Assembly (NCBI GenBank): GCA_004335635.1
Contig: QAXH01006292.1
Span: 1-37,683 of the forward strand
Length of the DNA stretch: 37,683 bases
Origin: Chloromonas sp. AAM2
Lineage: Eukaryota > Chlorophyta > Chlorophyceae > Chlamydomonadales > Chlamydomonadaceae
Direction: 5' to 3'
The position numbers were made by a program, and so were the translations under genes. Shown here piece by piece: positions 21,101 to 33,624 of the stretch (within the stretch, counting starts at the first letter, position 1; each line of letters opens with the position of its first letter). Under the pieces are notes generated by a model. The model was not told the DNA's origin. It made no database searches and saw only the letters and a program-made list of their open reading frames with translations.

Positions 21101-24100
21101 CAGTGGAAGGTGCCCATCACGGACCTGGACCCCAAGGCAAAGCTCGACATCAAGCTGGTAAGTGGGAGCAGCTTGGGCCAGGCGGGTGGGACGAGCACTG
21201 TTCAATGGGGTTAATGAGCTGGTCTGTTTCAGGAGGTGACTGGTGGTCGTGCAGCGTGCATGGGTGTGCATGGGCTCGGCCACTATTTACCATCTCCCTT
21301 CACGACAACTAGCATAGTTCATCTCTGTGGAGTTGTCTAGCAACACAATCAGATGTATTGAAAGCTTGCTTCGTGTCGACACCAAGCACTGCCATGCTGC
21401 TTTCTATGTCAGATGGCCCTGCGCCACGTGGCATTGCACTGCCAAGCTCCATGGTAGAGGTTACATGGGGCCTTTTGCTAATGAACATTGCGTACGACTC
21501 TCTTACTCTGTTACCAGACGACATGAACTTCAGCCCGGGGACTCCTCTGCCGTGTTTTGCAGGACAAGAACCATGTTCTGTTTGGTGGCACTAAGATTCT
21601 TCAGCACACCCCGGACAAGACTGCACGCATCAGGTAAGCCAGGCAGGTAGCATGAGATGGCGGCTAATGCACATGGTCACTGAGTACTTGTTGCCCTGCA
21701 GGACGCCCGATGGTGGGTGCCTGGGCATGGTGCTGCGCACAGGCTTTGAGACGGCACAGGGTCGGCTGATGCGCACCATCATGTTCTCAACAGAGAGGGT
21801 CACGGCCAACAGCTGGGAGGCAGGCCTTTTCATCTGCTTCCTGCTCATCTTTGCCGTGGCAGCGGCATGGCATGTGCTCTCAAACGGCCTCAAGGTGTGT
21901 GTATGCCAGAGGCAGGCTGGCCGGTCCCTGGTCGGTCTAGCAGTGTACTGGGTCAACTAGCTGCGCGTATCAAAGGCAGAGAGCAGCAGGACTGACTGGT
22001 ATGTGGGTCGATCAGCTGGTATCAGCTGGTAACATCAAGAACAGGACAATATGGCAGAAATGGGGTAGCCGACATAGCAGCAAGCCAGGCTGGTATCTGG
22101 GTCGATCAAGTGCTGCTGCGCATTTCAGGAACAGAATGTTGGCACAATCATGAACGCATTGACCAACAAGGCAGCCGGTATCGCACTCAAGTCTTACCAG
22201 ACTCGGTAATCCTGCAGTAATTCTACACAATCAATGAATGCCATCACACAAGCCCCTGGTTCCATGCCTGGCCACGATGCAGAGTGCGCTCTATAAGCAT
22301 CAATGCATGAACAGAATGCATGATAGCAGTGCTCCCACGCCCTTGCACAGCATCTCACTGCTGAACAGATTGAGAAGCAGCGGTGGTCACTTAGTGCATA
22401 CAAGCTCATCCAACTCGAATATGTATATGGATGAGCTCATGGCACAATACATCAGCTCACCGCAACACGTTTTGGCCATCCTAGCCTCGACTCAGTTGTT
22501 GCGCACAGCCCCTACGCACACTCGCCTGTCCTCTTGCGCCCATCCAGGACCCCAACCGTGACCGCGTGAAGCTCATCCTCAACTGTGTCATGATCATCAC
22601 ATCAGTCATCCCGCCCGAGCTGCCCATGGAGCTTTCCATGGCGGTCAATGCCTCCCTGGTGGCTCTGGCCAAGAAGAAGGTCTACTGTACAGAGCCTTTC
22701 CGCATTCCCTTTGCTGGCAAGGTGGGCATTCAACAGACACTTCTGGAGAGGGTGGGCAAGATGAAGCACAAGGGCAGCATGGCCTGTTATCATTTTTGAT
22801 GGGTCGCAGCAGTCAACAGCGTGTGTCCCTTTTTGCATGATTCAGCTGGGGGACCTGGGTAACCTAGCACATTGAGCTGCTGGTGCAGCTGCCGTACAGG
22901 ACATTGAGAAGGCAAACTCAGCCCCCTAGTATACACTACCTACCTTCTGTTGCAGTTGTGGGATGATGTAGATGTGAATAGCCACACAAGTGAGCCCCTT
23001 GTGTGGGGTTGGTCCTGCAGGTTGACGTGTGTTGCTTTGACAAGACCGGCACCCTGACCAGCGACCACCTGCTGCTGGAGGAGGTGGTGGTGGGCGAGGA
23101 GGGCAGGCGTGAGGACGCCAGCCGCGTCATGGCCGCCTGTCACTCACTTGTCACCATGGCTGTCGGCGCGGAGACAGAGATTATCGGGGACCCCCTGGAG
23201 AAGGCAGCTCTGGAGGTGGGCAGTGATCACGATTAGCCAGGTCGGGAGGACCAGTCAGGAGGCTTTTGACAGCACTTGAGCACAATGCCGTGACGTAGAG
23301 AGCGTTCAGCCCAGGGTCAGCACACGCTGGTATCACTGCAGATGAAGCAGTCAGTTGCGGCACGCAGCCCCACAGAAATGGCTGTGTCAGTCCATTTGTT
23401 TTGCATGCGCACTATCTGCGGCCCTCTTGAGTGCAGATGGATGGCACGCCCATGGGTCGACCTTCTCATGGGTGTACACATCAATTGCATGCATTGTGCG
23501 CTTCCAGACGTGGGCATGGGCTGCAGAACATACGTTCACACATCACGTATCCCTGTGATCATGTGCAGGCCGTGGAGTGGAGTTACTCATCCGACACGTG
23601 CCGCAGCGCCGACAAGGCGACCACATGCACCATCTTGCTGCGCCACCATTTCAACTCCAACCTTAAGCGCATGAGCTGCATCGTGCGCACTGACCACACC
23701 ACACGCATGGAACCAACCTATGAGGTTGTCATGAAGGGGGCGCCTGAGGTGGTCAAGCAATTTCTTGGTGGGTGTGGCATCTGCGCTGAGCAGTGTATGC
23801 TGTTGCGGTCAGTAAGCAGGCAAATGCATGTATACAAATAATGCATGAAGGCATTGGCATCTGTGTCATCATGTGTTTGAGGGTGTTTCAGTCAACAAGT
23901 TGGTGCGTTCAGTATGCATGCGAACACATTGTGCATGAGGGCACCATCAGTGTTATGCATGGTGTGTGCTGGCTCCTTGGCTGAGGTGCAATGATGCAAC
24001 TGCCTGGGCGCTGGTTGTTATGTGGCATTCGATTTAGTGCAGCGATGACTGCCGGCCTTGCTGACATGTTGCCCCTCTGTTTGTGTGCAGCCACGGTTCC

Positions 24101-27100
24101 CTCTGGTTACGACAGCATGTACAAGCGGTATGCTGCACAAGGCGCGCGCGTCATCGCACTTGCAACCAAGGATCTGGGGCCACCTCAGGTGAAGCCTGTT
24201 TGTGAGGGGTCTAGGCAAGGGCTCATAATTGACGGATATGATGTCAGTGCACGGGCTTGTCGTGGCAGACTGATAAGGAGTGCAACCCTACTTGGTGGGC
24301 CACTTCCTTTGAACCCACCTGGTGTTGGAGCTTGACATGCAGGGCCCGCACCATGTGACAACTGACTATGCCGCACCTGCTAGATTCATGCACTGCTGGT
24401 AATTCCAGATTGCACCAACTAGTGTGTTGACTTCCTGTCCATGGACTCATAAATGAGAGGCAGTTACTGACTATGTTGGCTGCGTTGTGTTGTGTTGTGA
24501 TGTATTCAGAGCCTGGACATCAGCGGGCTGCGCTCCAGGAGCCGCGACGACCTGGAGACAGGCATGACATGGGCGGGCTTTGCAATCTTCTCCGTGAGTG
24601 CTGACAGCCAGGCGCTCACACCTTCAGCTCTATGGGGGCTTGCCCAGCTGCTATTCCTTGTCTTGTGATTCAGTGGCTCCATCAGCATGATTTACAGCCG
24701 CACCAACATTGGCCCATGCCCTCCTCCAATACATGATTGAGCACCATACAAGGCGTGGTGTTACATTCAGCAGTAGAAGACGTGCCATAATAAATAGTCT
24801 GCTGTCCTGCCCCGTGTGCAGTGCCCTCTGAAGGAGGAAAGTGAGCCCGCCCTGCTGGCACTGGCCAAATCCTCCCACCAACTAGTGATGATCACCGGCG
24901 ATGCGCCCCTCACAGCCTGCTTTGCAGCCAGCAAGGTAAGCAGAAACGAATTGACTTGACCAGGCTGTTGGGGAAGGCAGGGTTATGTTGACCCCAACGT
25001 ATGCGTGTTTGGCTGTGGCTGTTGTGTAGTACCGCACACTGTTTGACGAAGCTAGGGTTCCAGCATTAGCAACTCAAGAAATCTTGATGAGGCTTATTTG
25101 GTGGCAATTAAGCCTGGGCAAGGCCATCTCTAGTTCATAGCATAGCCCTTCAGTAATTCATGGGAATGAATGGCACCTTTGAGGCAATACTGGCCGTTAA
25201 TATGGATGCTGTTCGCCTGCACTGACATGTCACTTTACCATGCCCATGCTTCTCCTGTTCAGGTGCACATAATCACGCGCAATGTGTTGGTGCTGAGCCA
25301 TGTGACCGAGGAGACAGGCCAAGCGGTGCATGGGCCAAGCAAGGCCAAGGTAGGAGGCGCTGTAGGGAAGGCTCTGGTGGACAGACTTGAATGTTAGCTG
25401 TGCACTGGGATTTCAAACCCAGCTACATGCAACGGCGCTGTATGCAAAGACACATGCAAGTTAGTATACTCATCGCATTTTGATGTCTTAATGCGTGCTG
25501 TGTGTGTACCCATCTGCAGACTGCGAGTGAGGAAACTGACAGCGACTATGTGTGGATCAGCCCTGATGAGTCTGTGCAGGTGGGGAGGGGGGCCAGCACC
25601 GCAGGGAGGAATTGTTTATGGGTTTGCCAAACTGCAGCGGTCTTGCCCTGCCATAAGATGGGATGAGACAGGCACTGCTGGGAAGCCTCATTTACAGCTT
25701 TGCAGCAGCATGTGCCTCATTGCATCTCACAGACGTGGGGATCATCGTCAGTTAGAATTCTTGAACTTGCATAGCATGGGTGTTGGATGGCTTGCTGCAG
25801 TTGCCCCTAACTGCAACTACCATTGGGCTCAAATACTTATCCATCACCCATAGTACGACCAAAGTAGCTGACCCACACATGAATGAGGTTTACGTGTACG
25901 CCACTTTACATGTACGCCGCTTCACTGCTTCTGTGGCAACGTGCCAGTTCCCTCCAGCCGCACGGAGAGAACGGGAGACCAGCAAGGCAGCCAAGCACAA
26001 ACCCAGTCTCACCAGGCTGCCTTCATCTGTCCGCCCTGTATGTGTTGCAGATCCCATTCTCCCGCTCCTGGGACGACATCCTGGCAGTAGCCAGCCAGTA
26101 TGATCTGGCCATGTCCGGCGATGCACTGGCGCATGTGAAGCGGGTGGGCGTGGCCTCACAGGTCATACCCTTGGTGCAGGTGCGGGCTGTGCCATGCATG
26201 ATATTCGGATGGCACAGATTCAGTCACGCCTAATGTAATCAAGCTAGCAAGTTTGAATCAAGCGCAAGCACTGTATACATTTCCAACTGCAGTCCCTGTG
26301 CTGGCACCCTTGCCTGTATGGACTTGCACAGTTTGCTTGACAGGCATGTAGCAAGTTGTTTGTTGCAAGTCAAGTGTAAGCAGCGGATACGTTGTCATTC
26401 AAGGCATGTAGCAAGTACCACAGTCGTTGAGCCAGGCACGATTTCTCTGTACCCAGTATCAAAATCTGCATGAGCCAGTGTCGGTGTCTTGGACAGTGTC
26501 TTGATTCTGCATGTTTCTTGCCTTTTTGCGCAGGTGTTTGCACGCGTGTCACCGGAGCAGAAGGAACTTGTGGTGGTGACGTTGAGGTCCAAGGGCTCAA
26601 CAACGCTCATGTGTGGTGACGGCACAAATGACGTGGGCGGCCTCAAGGCAGCCCATGTGGGGGTGGCACTGCTGTCGGCCAGCGAAGCAGCGGTAAGGCA
26701 GCATGTTGTTCAGTTCACAGTGCTTGGGTCGCAGGCACAAGACACGCGCATGCCCTGCCCACCACCAACCTGCACCAGGTTGGTTGGTTTAAATTGTAGT
26801 TGTATGGCAGCTACTACTACTTGGCCTGGCTGTTAGCAGTGGCTCTTACACTGTCTGTCTAGCTGCTTCATAGACACACATTTGTTTTGCCTGCGTGTTA
26901 GTGTGACCATACCTGGGTCATGTGTCTAGTGGGGTTGCTACCGCCATGCACCTGTTCCTCGTGGCCAACATGGTCACACAAACACCGCGTGGGTCTTCCA
27001 AAGCGGGGGGTATGCTGGTGCCCTTGCGAATCAGCGGGTCATTGACACAATGGTGCATGGGCTGGCGAGTGAGCAGGTTCCTTGTGTGGTTGTGTGAGCA

Positions 27101-30100
27101 AATTCTGACAGAGCGAGTTGAAGTGGTGCACTGAAGGCTGATGTGAGGTGGCCATTTGCATGCAGATCAAGGCAATCAAGAACAAGAAGGGCAAGAAGGG
27201 TGAAAAGGGCGAGAAGAGCAATGAAGACAAGGCGCTGGCAGCCACCAGTCCGGACAAGCAAGTGGCCGCTGGGCCTTCAGCTGCCGCTGCTGACGACAAG
27301 AACAAGAAAAAGTGCGAGCAGTGTAGTTGTGTACGCTAGTGTGGCAGCACAATGAAGCTAGTACTGAAGAGTCATCGCTCTAAGAGCTACTGCTCTAGCA
27401 TACAACATGCTTTCAACCCCAGGCCATGAAAGTTCTGGTTCCCACATGGTTCAGGGAGAATGTCCAACAAACATGGAATATTGTTGTGCTGTGCTGTGCT
27501 GTGCTGTGCTGTGCTGTGCTGTGCTGTGCTGTGGCATGCTGTGCTGTGCTGTGGTTTCGTAGTTGCCGTCCACCTGCCTATTCACAGGTCATGTTTATTC
27601 TTATTATGCAAGCACATAATATATTATGCCTCACGATCCATATAACATATGCCTCACGATTTTTGCATGTTGCCACTGTGCTTGCATTGTGCAGGAAGAA
27701 CGGCCAGATGATGCTTGACAAGGTGCGCGCCTCCGGGCGGCCAGTGACGCCCCAGATGGAGAAGATGGCGGCCTGGATGGACAAGATGGATGACCAGACA
27801 TTGGGGGACGCGCCCATGCTCAAACCAGGTGGGCACCGGCGACGAGAGCTGTGTGGAGCTGATGCTTTTGTTACCATGCAGAGTTTGGCTGCTGCTGGTC
27901 TGCTTTGTAGTGGCAGACATCATAACGATATCCTCACAACTGTTTGATTCCGCACGCTCTACATTTGCCTTCCGTGTAGACACTGGCATGAGTTTTTATG
28001 CGTGCTGTTCGTCTGTTTGTGTTCAACAATGTCTGTGTTTTTGCCCTCAGGCGATGCCTCCATGGCCTCTCCCTTCACCGCCAAGGCCACCAGTGTGCTG
28101 CCGTGCACGGACATCATCAAGCAGGGCCGCAGCACGCTGGTCACTACAGTACAGGTGGGTCCACGTGGGCAGAAGACCACACACAGACTGTATCAGTGTT
28201 GTCGACGTGCACCATCAGCTTTCCACGCCTCGCCCGGCCAGTGGAGTATAGGGCGCTTCCCTTGGCAAGCATGGCCAAGAGTCATGAACAATTTTACAGC
28301 TGTAGACGGCACAGGACAGCTGTAGCAGGAGCAGGGGCTGTGCAGGGGGGCCAGCGACGCCGACGGCTCTAACAAAGGGAAGGTTGAAGGATAGAAGAGG
28401 TGGAACACTGCATATGTTGTACATGCAATGCATGCTGATCACAAGCAGGGAGGGTATCAAGCTCGTCCAACCTGCATGTGAAGGGGATTCTGGCATACCG
28501 TGTCCAGGAACTCATGACTTACGACCAGAAACTGTTCCTGCATGGCCAGAAACTGTTATTTCTGATCACATCTCCTTCCTTGCCCTGCAGATGTTCAAGA
28601 TCCTGGGTCTGCTGTGCCTGTCCACCGCCTATGGCCTGAGCGTCCTGTACCTGCAGGGAGTCAAGATGTCAGACATGCAGGTAAAGGCATTCTGTGCATG
28701 CAGATATGTCTGTCAAGATGTCAGACATGCAGTCATGGGGGCGACCTGGACCTTGGTTTCAGGACATTCTGTGCGTACTGTGAAATGGCAGAGATTTACT
28801 CGCACCCTCGTTGCCCAGCGTACACATACTTGCTGCCCAGGCCATGCAAATAATTGCTTCAGGGGTGTGCTGAGGTGTGCCTTGCCCGTGCGCAGGCCAC
28901 CCTTAACGGCATGCTCACTGCGGCGCTGTTTTTCTTCATCAGCCAGGCCAAGCCACGAGAGGAGCTGTCAGCGGTGCGGCCGCACCCGACCATCTTCAAC
29001 CTCTACTTCTTCATTTCACTGATGGGGCAGTTTGCGTAAGTTGCCAACTGGTACTGTGCCTGGGTTGTCTGTCTGTGGCAGAACAGATGATGCTTGCCGC
29101 ACAGAGGTGTTCTCCAATGTCAATGCGCCCTTTCCTCCCTTTCTTAAGGCCGACTACGTGGTCACTTGTTATGTGTGTGCCATTCTGCCATTGCGTGTAG
29201 TGTCCACTTGGGTCTGCTGGTGTACATGTACCACTTGGCGCTGCAAGCAATGCCAGAGGGCGAGCGGCTGGCAGCGGACTCGGAGTTCAAGCCCAACCTG
29301 GTCAACAGCGTCACATACATGGTCGAGGCAATCATCCAGGTGGGAATTGGGTTTTTCAAGCTCAGTAAAGTAGTTTAGCCAGAGACGCTTTGCTTTCCCG
29401 CCGGCGTTGTCCAGCAGTGGATGTTGCAGTGGTTTGGTTCTTGGTTCAGATGACCAGAGTGCATATCGTCAAGCTTTGCAAATGGTAGCTTTGCTGTCCA
29501 GTCAATGGTGTGCCATACAACAGTTTGCATTTGATGGTTTGAGATGTGATTTTGCCGGGCAATGAGTGCCTTGCCTACGCTGCGCACACAACCCATACCT
29601 GCCTGGATTGGGAGGCTGCCAAGGTTGGCTAACAAGGAACATGATAGTGTGCAAAGCACAACGTAGCTCTGATAGCCTTGCCTGTCTTCAGCACTTGGTT
29701 CTCGAGTGCATCAATGCTTGAATGCAATGGTGGCAGAATGCAACAATGGCAGAACGGCAGACAATGTGCATGTGTGTGGTGCGCAGCTCTCCACCTTCTC
29801 AGTCAACTACATGGGGCACCCGTTCAACAACGACATCACAGAGAACCCGACCATGTACCGCGTCCTGAAGTACATGGCGGTGTTCCTGTTCCTGGTGCTG
29901 TATGACCTCATACCCGGTGAGACTCACCAGGGACTGTGCTGCGGGACTGCGCTGTGCAGGTTGTGCTGCTTCTCCCACAAGCGTTCAACAGTTGTACTCA
30001 CTGGCCGTCGCAGGAAAGCACCAGACCTGGTGATAGATGCACACGCTCCTGTCACTCAAGGATGCACCATTGATTCTACATGTTGCCGCTCATGCCATTC

Positions 30101-30888
30101 AATGTCTGACATGTGATGCACCGTTGATGCAACCAAAGTGTGGCACGGCCAGATGACTCATTAGAGGCGTGACCACTGGCATGAGCAATGCCATGGCCCC
30201 AGAGCATGGCATGTCTTCCTTTGCCCACACCTTGCCTCTTTACTTACACTGTGCGCTGCGCAGGATTAAACGAGACGTTTGGGATGGTGCACATTCCGAG
30301 TCATATTCAATTGCAGCTGCTGCTGCTTGGCTGTGGGGCGTTTGGCTTCAACTACGCGCTAGAGCATGTGAGTCAGAGTGGACAGCCTTATGTAGTGCCT
30401 GCAGCGCATGTATCGAATGTCTATGACCGGTCGTATGGAGACATGTGAAGGGATGTGCGTCAGGAGGGGAACTGATGGATAACATGCAAACCTGGTACGA
30501 CAGGTGCATCTTGCCACGATTTGTGAAACTGCACAATGCATCATGGCCCATTGTAAAGCTGTTGAGCACGGGGCACAAGGCACATGACACTGGGTCAAAG
30601 ATCATTTTGATAAAGGAGGCGTCACTAGGAGGCGTCACAAGGAGACGTCACAAGGAGACGTAACTAGGAGACGTAACTAGGAGACGTAACTAGGAGACGT
30701 GCTAAAAACGAGACGTCACTAGGAGATGCGTGGCCCGGCAGAGCACTGACTGACCACCACGCATGGTGCACAAACCCATTTGTTATTCCGCGATTGTTTT
30801 GTGTTGCCTGCAGTCACTCCGAGTCATCTTCCCCGCACCAGTCCCCCCGGCCAAGAATTATCTCAAGTACATGAAGAAAATGCAATGA
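18149..30888 (+). CDS. SPF1: P5A-type ATPase (SPF1/PDR2/ATP13A1 family), 28 exons
   Basis: ER-resident P5A ATPase; family members dislocate misinserted transmembrane helices and maintain ER homeostasis. Exons: 18149-18330, 18568-18775, 19022-19288, 19658-19695, 19920-20037, 20369-20450, 21003-21157, 21563-21633, 21702-21894, 22548-22721, 23021-23215, 23569-23767, 24091-24188, 24510-24593, 24822-24935, 25263-25349, 25520-25579, 26051-26179, 26534-26692, 27166-27320, 27695-27828, 28051-28154, 28591-28680, 28896-29035, 29201-29339, 29787-29916, 30264-30367, 30814-30888. Every junction keeps frame; 1227 aa, normal length and complete. Motifs: LTGES (325-329), PPELP (460-464), phosphorylation site DKTGTLT (503-509), KGAPE (617-621), MITGDA (711-716), GDGTND (846-851). 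N-terminal membrane pair, P5A-specific RKQRFVYN and [10 protein letters not shown], and C-terminal helices are all present. A Lys-rich loop (872-925) follows the hinge. Exons 3 and 20 have the least certain borders. Confidence 0.97.
20766..20850. repeat. AT-rich short repeats in a P5A intron
   Basis: Repeated atcaatat(c), accatcat and atatcaatacgttt blocks in the intron between exons 20369-20450 and 21003-21157. Clearly more AT-rich than the surroundings; no function evident. Confidence 0.6.
27484..27564. repeat. (TGTGC)n pentanucleotide microsatellite
   Basis: About fourteen tgtgc units with one interruption (tgtggcatgc), in the intron between P5A exons 27166-27320 and 27695-27828. It creates the artificial CCAVL open frames. 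Confidence 0.92.
28466..28505 (+). repeat. Dispersed repeat family, copy C (short)
   Basis: cgtccaacctgcatgtgaag followed by gggattctggcataccgtgtcc matches the core of the copies at 12455-12600 (inverted) and 33225-33350. Located in the P5A intron before exon 28591-28680. Confidence 0.5.
28661..28732 (+). repeat. 20-bp duplication of an exon end
   Basis: The last 20 bases of P5A exon 28591-28680 (tcaagatgtcagacatgcag) recur exactly at 28713-28732 in the following intron. The first copy is followed by gtaaag, a working donor; the second is followed by tcatgg, which is not a donor. Confidence 0.85.
30613..30727. repeat. 13-bp minisatellite with CGTCA/ACGTAA cores
   Basis: Units of aggagacgtaact, aggagacgtcaca and aggaggcgtcact, six in a row followed by degenerate copies, inside the last intron of the P5A gene. 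The units progress from cgtcac to cgtaac along the array. CGTCA is the CRE/bZIP half-site core; functional meaning is inference. Confidence 0.85.
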
Positions 30889-30996
30889 CGAAAGATCAGC
30901 TGTGTGATGTGCTCGATTCTGTCAGCAGGACAGGCATGGGTCATGCATATACGAACACAGTAATGACCGACGCGCTGTTTTAGGTCAAAAGTATGA

Positions 30997-31979
30997 CTAT
31001 AAGGTGGTGTGATGTTGGCGTTGGTCATGTAACAAGCCATAGCACACGACGTCACCTGTGACCTGATCCAGGGTGACTGCTGTACTGAGCACCATATGCT
31101 CCCCAGTGCCTAGCCCACTTGCGTGCCGAAGACGCACAGCTTGGTCAACAAACCCTGGAACAGGCAGCACCCTCAGCAGCTCTAACAGAAAGCACAGACA
31201 GGCAGGGGCTTCCACACACGGCCCAGAGCCACGGGAGTAACAGATTGAGCGCTCAGTCGGTATCCTGACAGTGTATGGTGAGTTCGGTGACCCTCACTGA
31301 GGGCCACAGCCAATCCAACGTCGATTGACCCGGTTGATGCATTGCATGGCTAGTCCACCATATATAATGTTCATGAGTGCATGGCGTTGCAACATCGCCA
31401 GCCAAAACTGCAACCCTCGCGCAGTGTCCACAGGCCAGCGCGGTGCCGGCTGCTCAAGGCCATGATGTCACACAACCTTCATTTTCCACGACGTCTTGTC
31501 ACAACCTGCGCGATGGCACATAAGCTCGAAGGCTGCATGGCCGGCAGCGAACCAGCGCCGACAGCGAACAAAGGCAGGACACAAGTGCAGTGACGCGAGC
31601 AGGTCACGGCCACCCTCTTGCTCCACACGCTAGAGACGTAGCACCCCATCGATGCTCTATGGCAAGGAGCAGGTTGCCGCGATTGCGATTGCCGCATTGA
31701 ATCGTGTCCAAGCCAGACCGGCAAGCTGGCGGGCCGTGAAAACACGGCAATCAGTCGCCACCACAAAAGCCGTGTATCACTATGAATCCTTGTACTTGAC
31801 GTAGTTCTGAGTTGAACCAAGTAACCAGATTGTACACCCCGCCCCGCCACCCCACACACACCCTCTGCCCTTGACAACTCAGAATGCCCCAGAATTTCAT
31901 CTTTAGCGCTCTGGCAGATGCGTAGGCCATTGTCGTAAGGAAACTGGGCTACTTCCGTTATGGGATTGAGAATTTTCAT
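30997..31979 (-). CDS. Possible small two-exon gene, unidentified
   Basis: Exon 1 is 31979-31862 (ATG; MKILNPITEVAQFPYDNGLR at the start; ends GAG G|gtgtgt) and exon 2 is 31181-30997 (after tttctgttag, stop TAG). They join in phase to give 100 aa ending in HDQRQHHTTL. The composition is ordinary for a soluble protein (GFVDQAVRLRHASGLGTGEH). No family recognised. The intron of about 680 bp may hold another exon. The gene converges on the P5A ATPase, with about 110 bp between stop codons. Evidence rests on splice-site and phase agreement only. Confidence 0.4.
31028..31032 (+). terminator. Candidate polyadenylation signal TGTAA for P5A gene
   Basis: TGTAA is the usual green-algal poly(A) signal and lies about 140 bp after the P5A stop codon. 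It falls inside the last exon of the convergent minus-strand gene, so the two transcripts would overlap. A pentamer is common by chance, so confidence is low. Confidence 0.3.
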
Positions 31980-33179
31980 TGAACACGTGCTACGCCGCGT
32001 ATCAATAGCAGTTGAGTGTTGTAAGCTCTACTTAGGACACACATCTGGCTCTGGTGTGGTGTAATCAGTGATTACTCACGGAATGGCATGATACGTGTGA
32101 GACTATGGTTCCGAAGTGTCATTTATGCCCTCGTTATGCCCTCGTGAAGCCCTCGTGAAGTGTCATTTATGCCCCCACCGAGAGAAGTTACCCATCCATT
32201 TCCCGATGCAATTCGCTCACAACTCGCATCTCGCCGTTGTTGCCCACCAAGCGCCCACCACGGTAACCGAGCGAAAACCACTCAGAAAACGATTCGATGC
32301 CTTCACTTCCTGGGCCTGCAATATGCATATGCTGTAAGCCATCCAGCGAGCTTCAGTTGGCACTTCAATGGCGCCTCAGCGGCTGAGTTGGCAAGTTATG
32401 AGACCGCGGTGCGTATGACATGTCGATTCGTGACCGACAACTGTGGTGTGGCTGCACCGGATGCCAGGCTGCTTGGCACTCACTAATACAGCTGCCGTTC
32501 TATAGCTTGCGACATAACTGGTTGAATCTTAGAAGATGAGCACACAGCACCCGCCTCTACCTGGGAGGTTTGCCTGGCCAACACTGGTGCGCCTATGTAT
32601 GTTGTTGGTCTCAAAACGTTCAACAAATGACCACCATGTTGGAAGTGACTTGCTAGTATCATATCCTATCATCCTTGTCAGCGCTTGGCCCTGGTGCTAA
32701 CGCAGGTGCTGAGGCGTGACAAGCAATCAGCACTGGCACAAGCTATGATGCACACAGCCAGTGCTGTAATGCAGCCAGTCGTGTAATGAGCAAGCACCGA
32801 TGTGGTGTATCACTGTTTCTAATCAGACACGCATTGTGCGTCATCAATCATGCATTGGAGATCCGTCCGAGAAAAGAGTCGTAGACAGCCTGTTAACCAA
32901 TCTCCTGGGTCGCTGATTTGGGTCGCGTTACAGGACCGGCGAAAAGCGCAAAACATTGAGGCGTACTGGTTGCGCTAGCACGCCAAGCATTAACACCGTC
33001 CTTATTTGCCTTTGACAGGTTGAGTGGACCAATGAGCGCGCCCTGCCGCCTATCGCCGGTCAGCGGAAGGTGTGCAAACCCTTTGCGATTGTCTTGTGCA
33101 CTCGCACAGTGGCACTTGTGTTACGACATACATGGCTTCGCTCATCAGTGTTAGACTTCTGGCGTCAGCGCCCGGCCCT

Positions 33180-33229
33180 CGTCCAGCTCCGTCCAGACCA
33201 ACCGGTCCAGCTCCGTCCAGAACAACCAA
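33180..33229 (+). repeat. 24-bp tandem duplication
   Basis: gtccagctccgtccaga(c/a)caacc occurs twice in direct succession, immediately before copy B of the dispersed repeat family. Confidence 0.75.
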
Positions 33230-33350
33230 GAGGGGAGGGACTCCACCCCGTCCAACCTACTACTGAAGGGAATTGCAACACACCTGGATTGTAATGATGG
33301 TGGTGCTGTCCTGACCGCCAACCTCGTTAGACCCAAAAAATGAGCCTGAA
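33225..33350 (+). repeat. Dispersed repeat family, copy B
   Basis: Collinear with the reverse complement of 12455-12600 from agaggggaggga through the gctgtcctgacc block to the gcctgaa end. About 130 bp; unclassified. Confidence 0.65.
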
Positions 33351-33624
33351 CATATCATGCCTCAATGTTCACATGTCATGTCTCAGTACAGCACGCCTCA
33401 GTTTCACCGTGCCCACATAAGTGCACATTGTAAGTAGGGGTCTATAGCTCACAGTTGCCTTTCTGAACTCAATGTGCGCTGTGCTTACAATCTCACCTGC
33501 AGGAAGGCTAGGAAAAGAAGCATGAGTTATCACTTTCCTGATGTGCAGGGGAGCGTGGCACCACATGACATCTTCAAGCCTATCTTGTTATTGCCATGCA
33601 TGTCCCTCATCCACTTACCACCCT

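Larger units (their letters stand above)
31980..33624. other. No supported gene; short duplications
   Basis: About 1.6 kb. Contents: a duplicated gaagtgtcatttatgccc at about 32114 and 32157; a 24-bp double repeat at 33180-33229; and copy B of the dispersed repeat (33225-33350). The open frames at 32116-32486 show no motif or paired splice sites. Confidence 0.5.

Noticed and set aside
27460..27645. Cys-rich open frame ([10 protein letters not shown])
   Set aside because: Product of the tgtgc microsatellite in an intron.
30613..30727. Regular repeats considered as a CRISPR array
   Set aside because: 13-bp units are contiguous with no unique spacers, and the gene is eukaryotic; it is a minisatellite.
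32116..32486. Overlapping plus-strand frames with Cys/His residues
   Set aside because: Created partly by a local duplication; no zinc-finger spacing and no paired splice sites.
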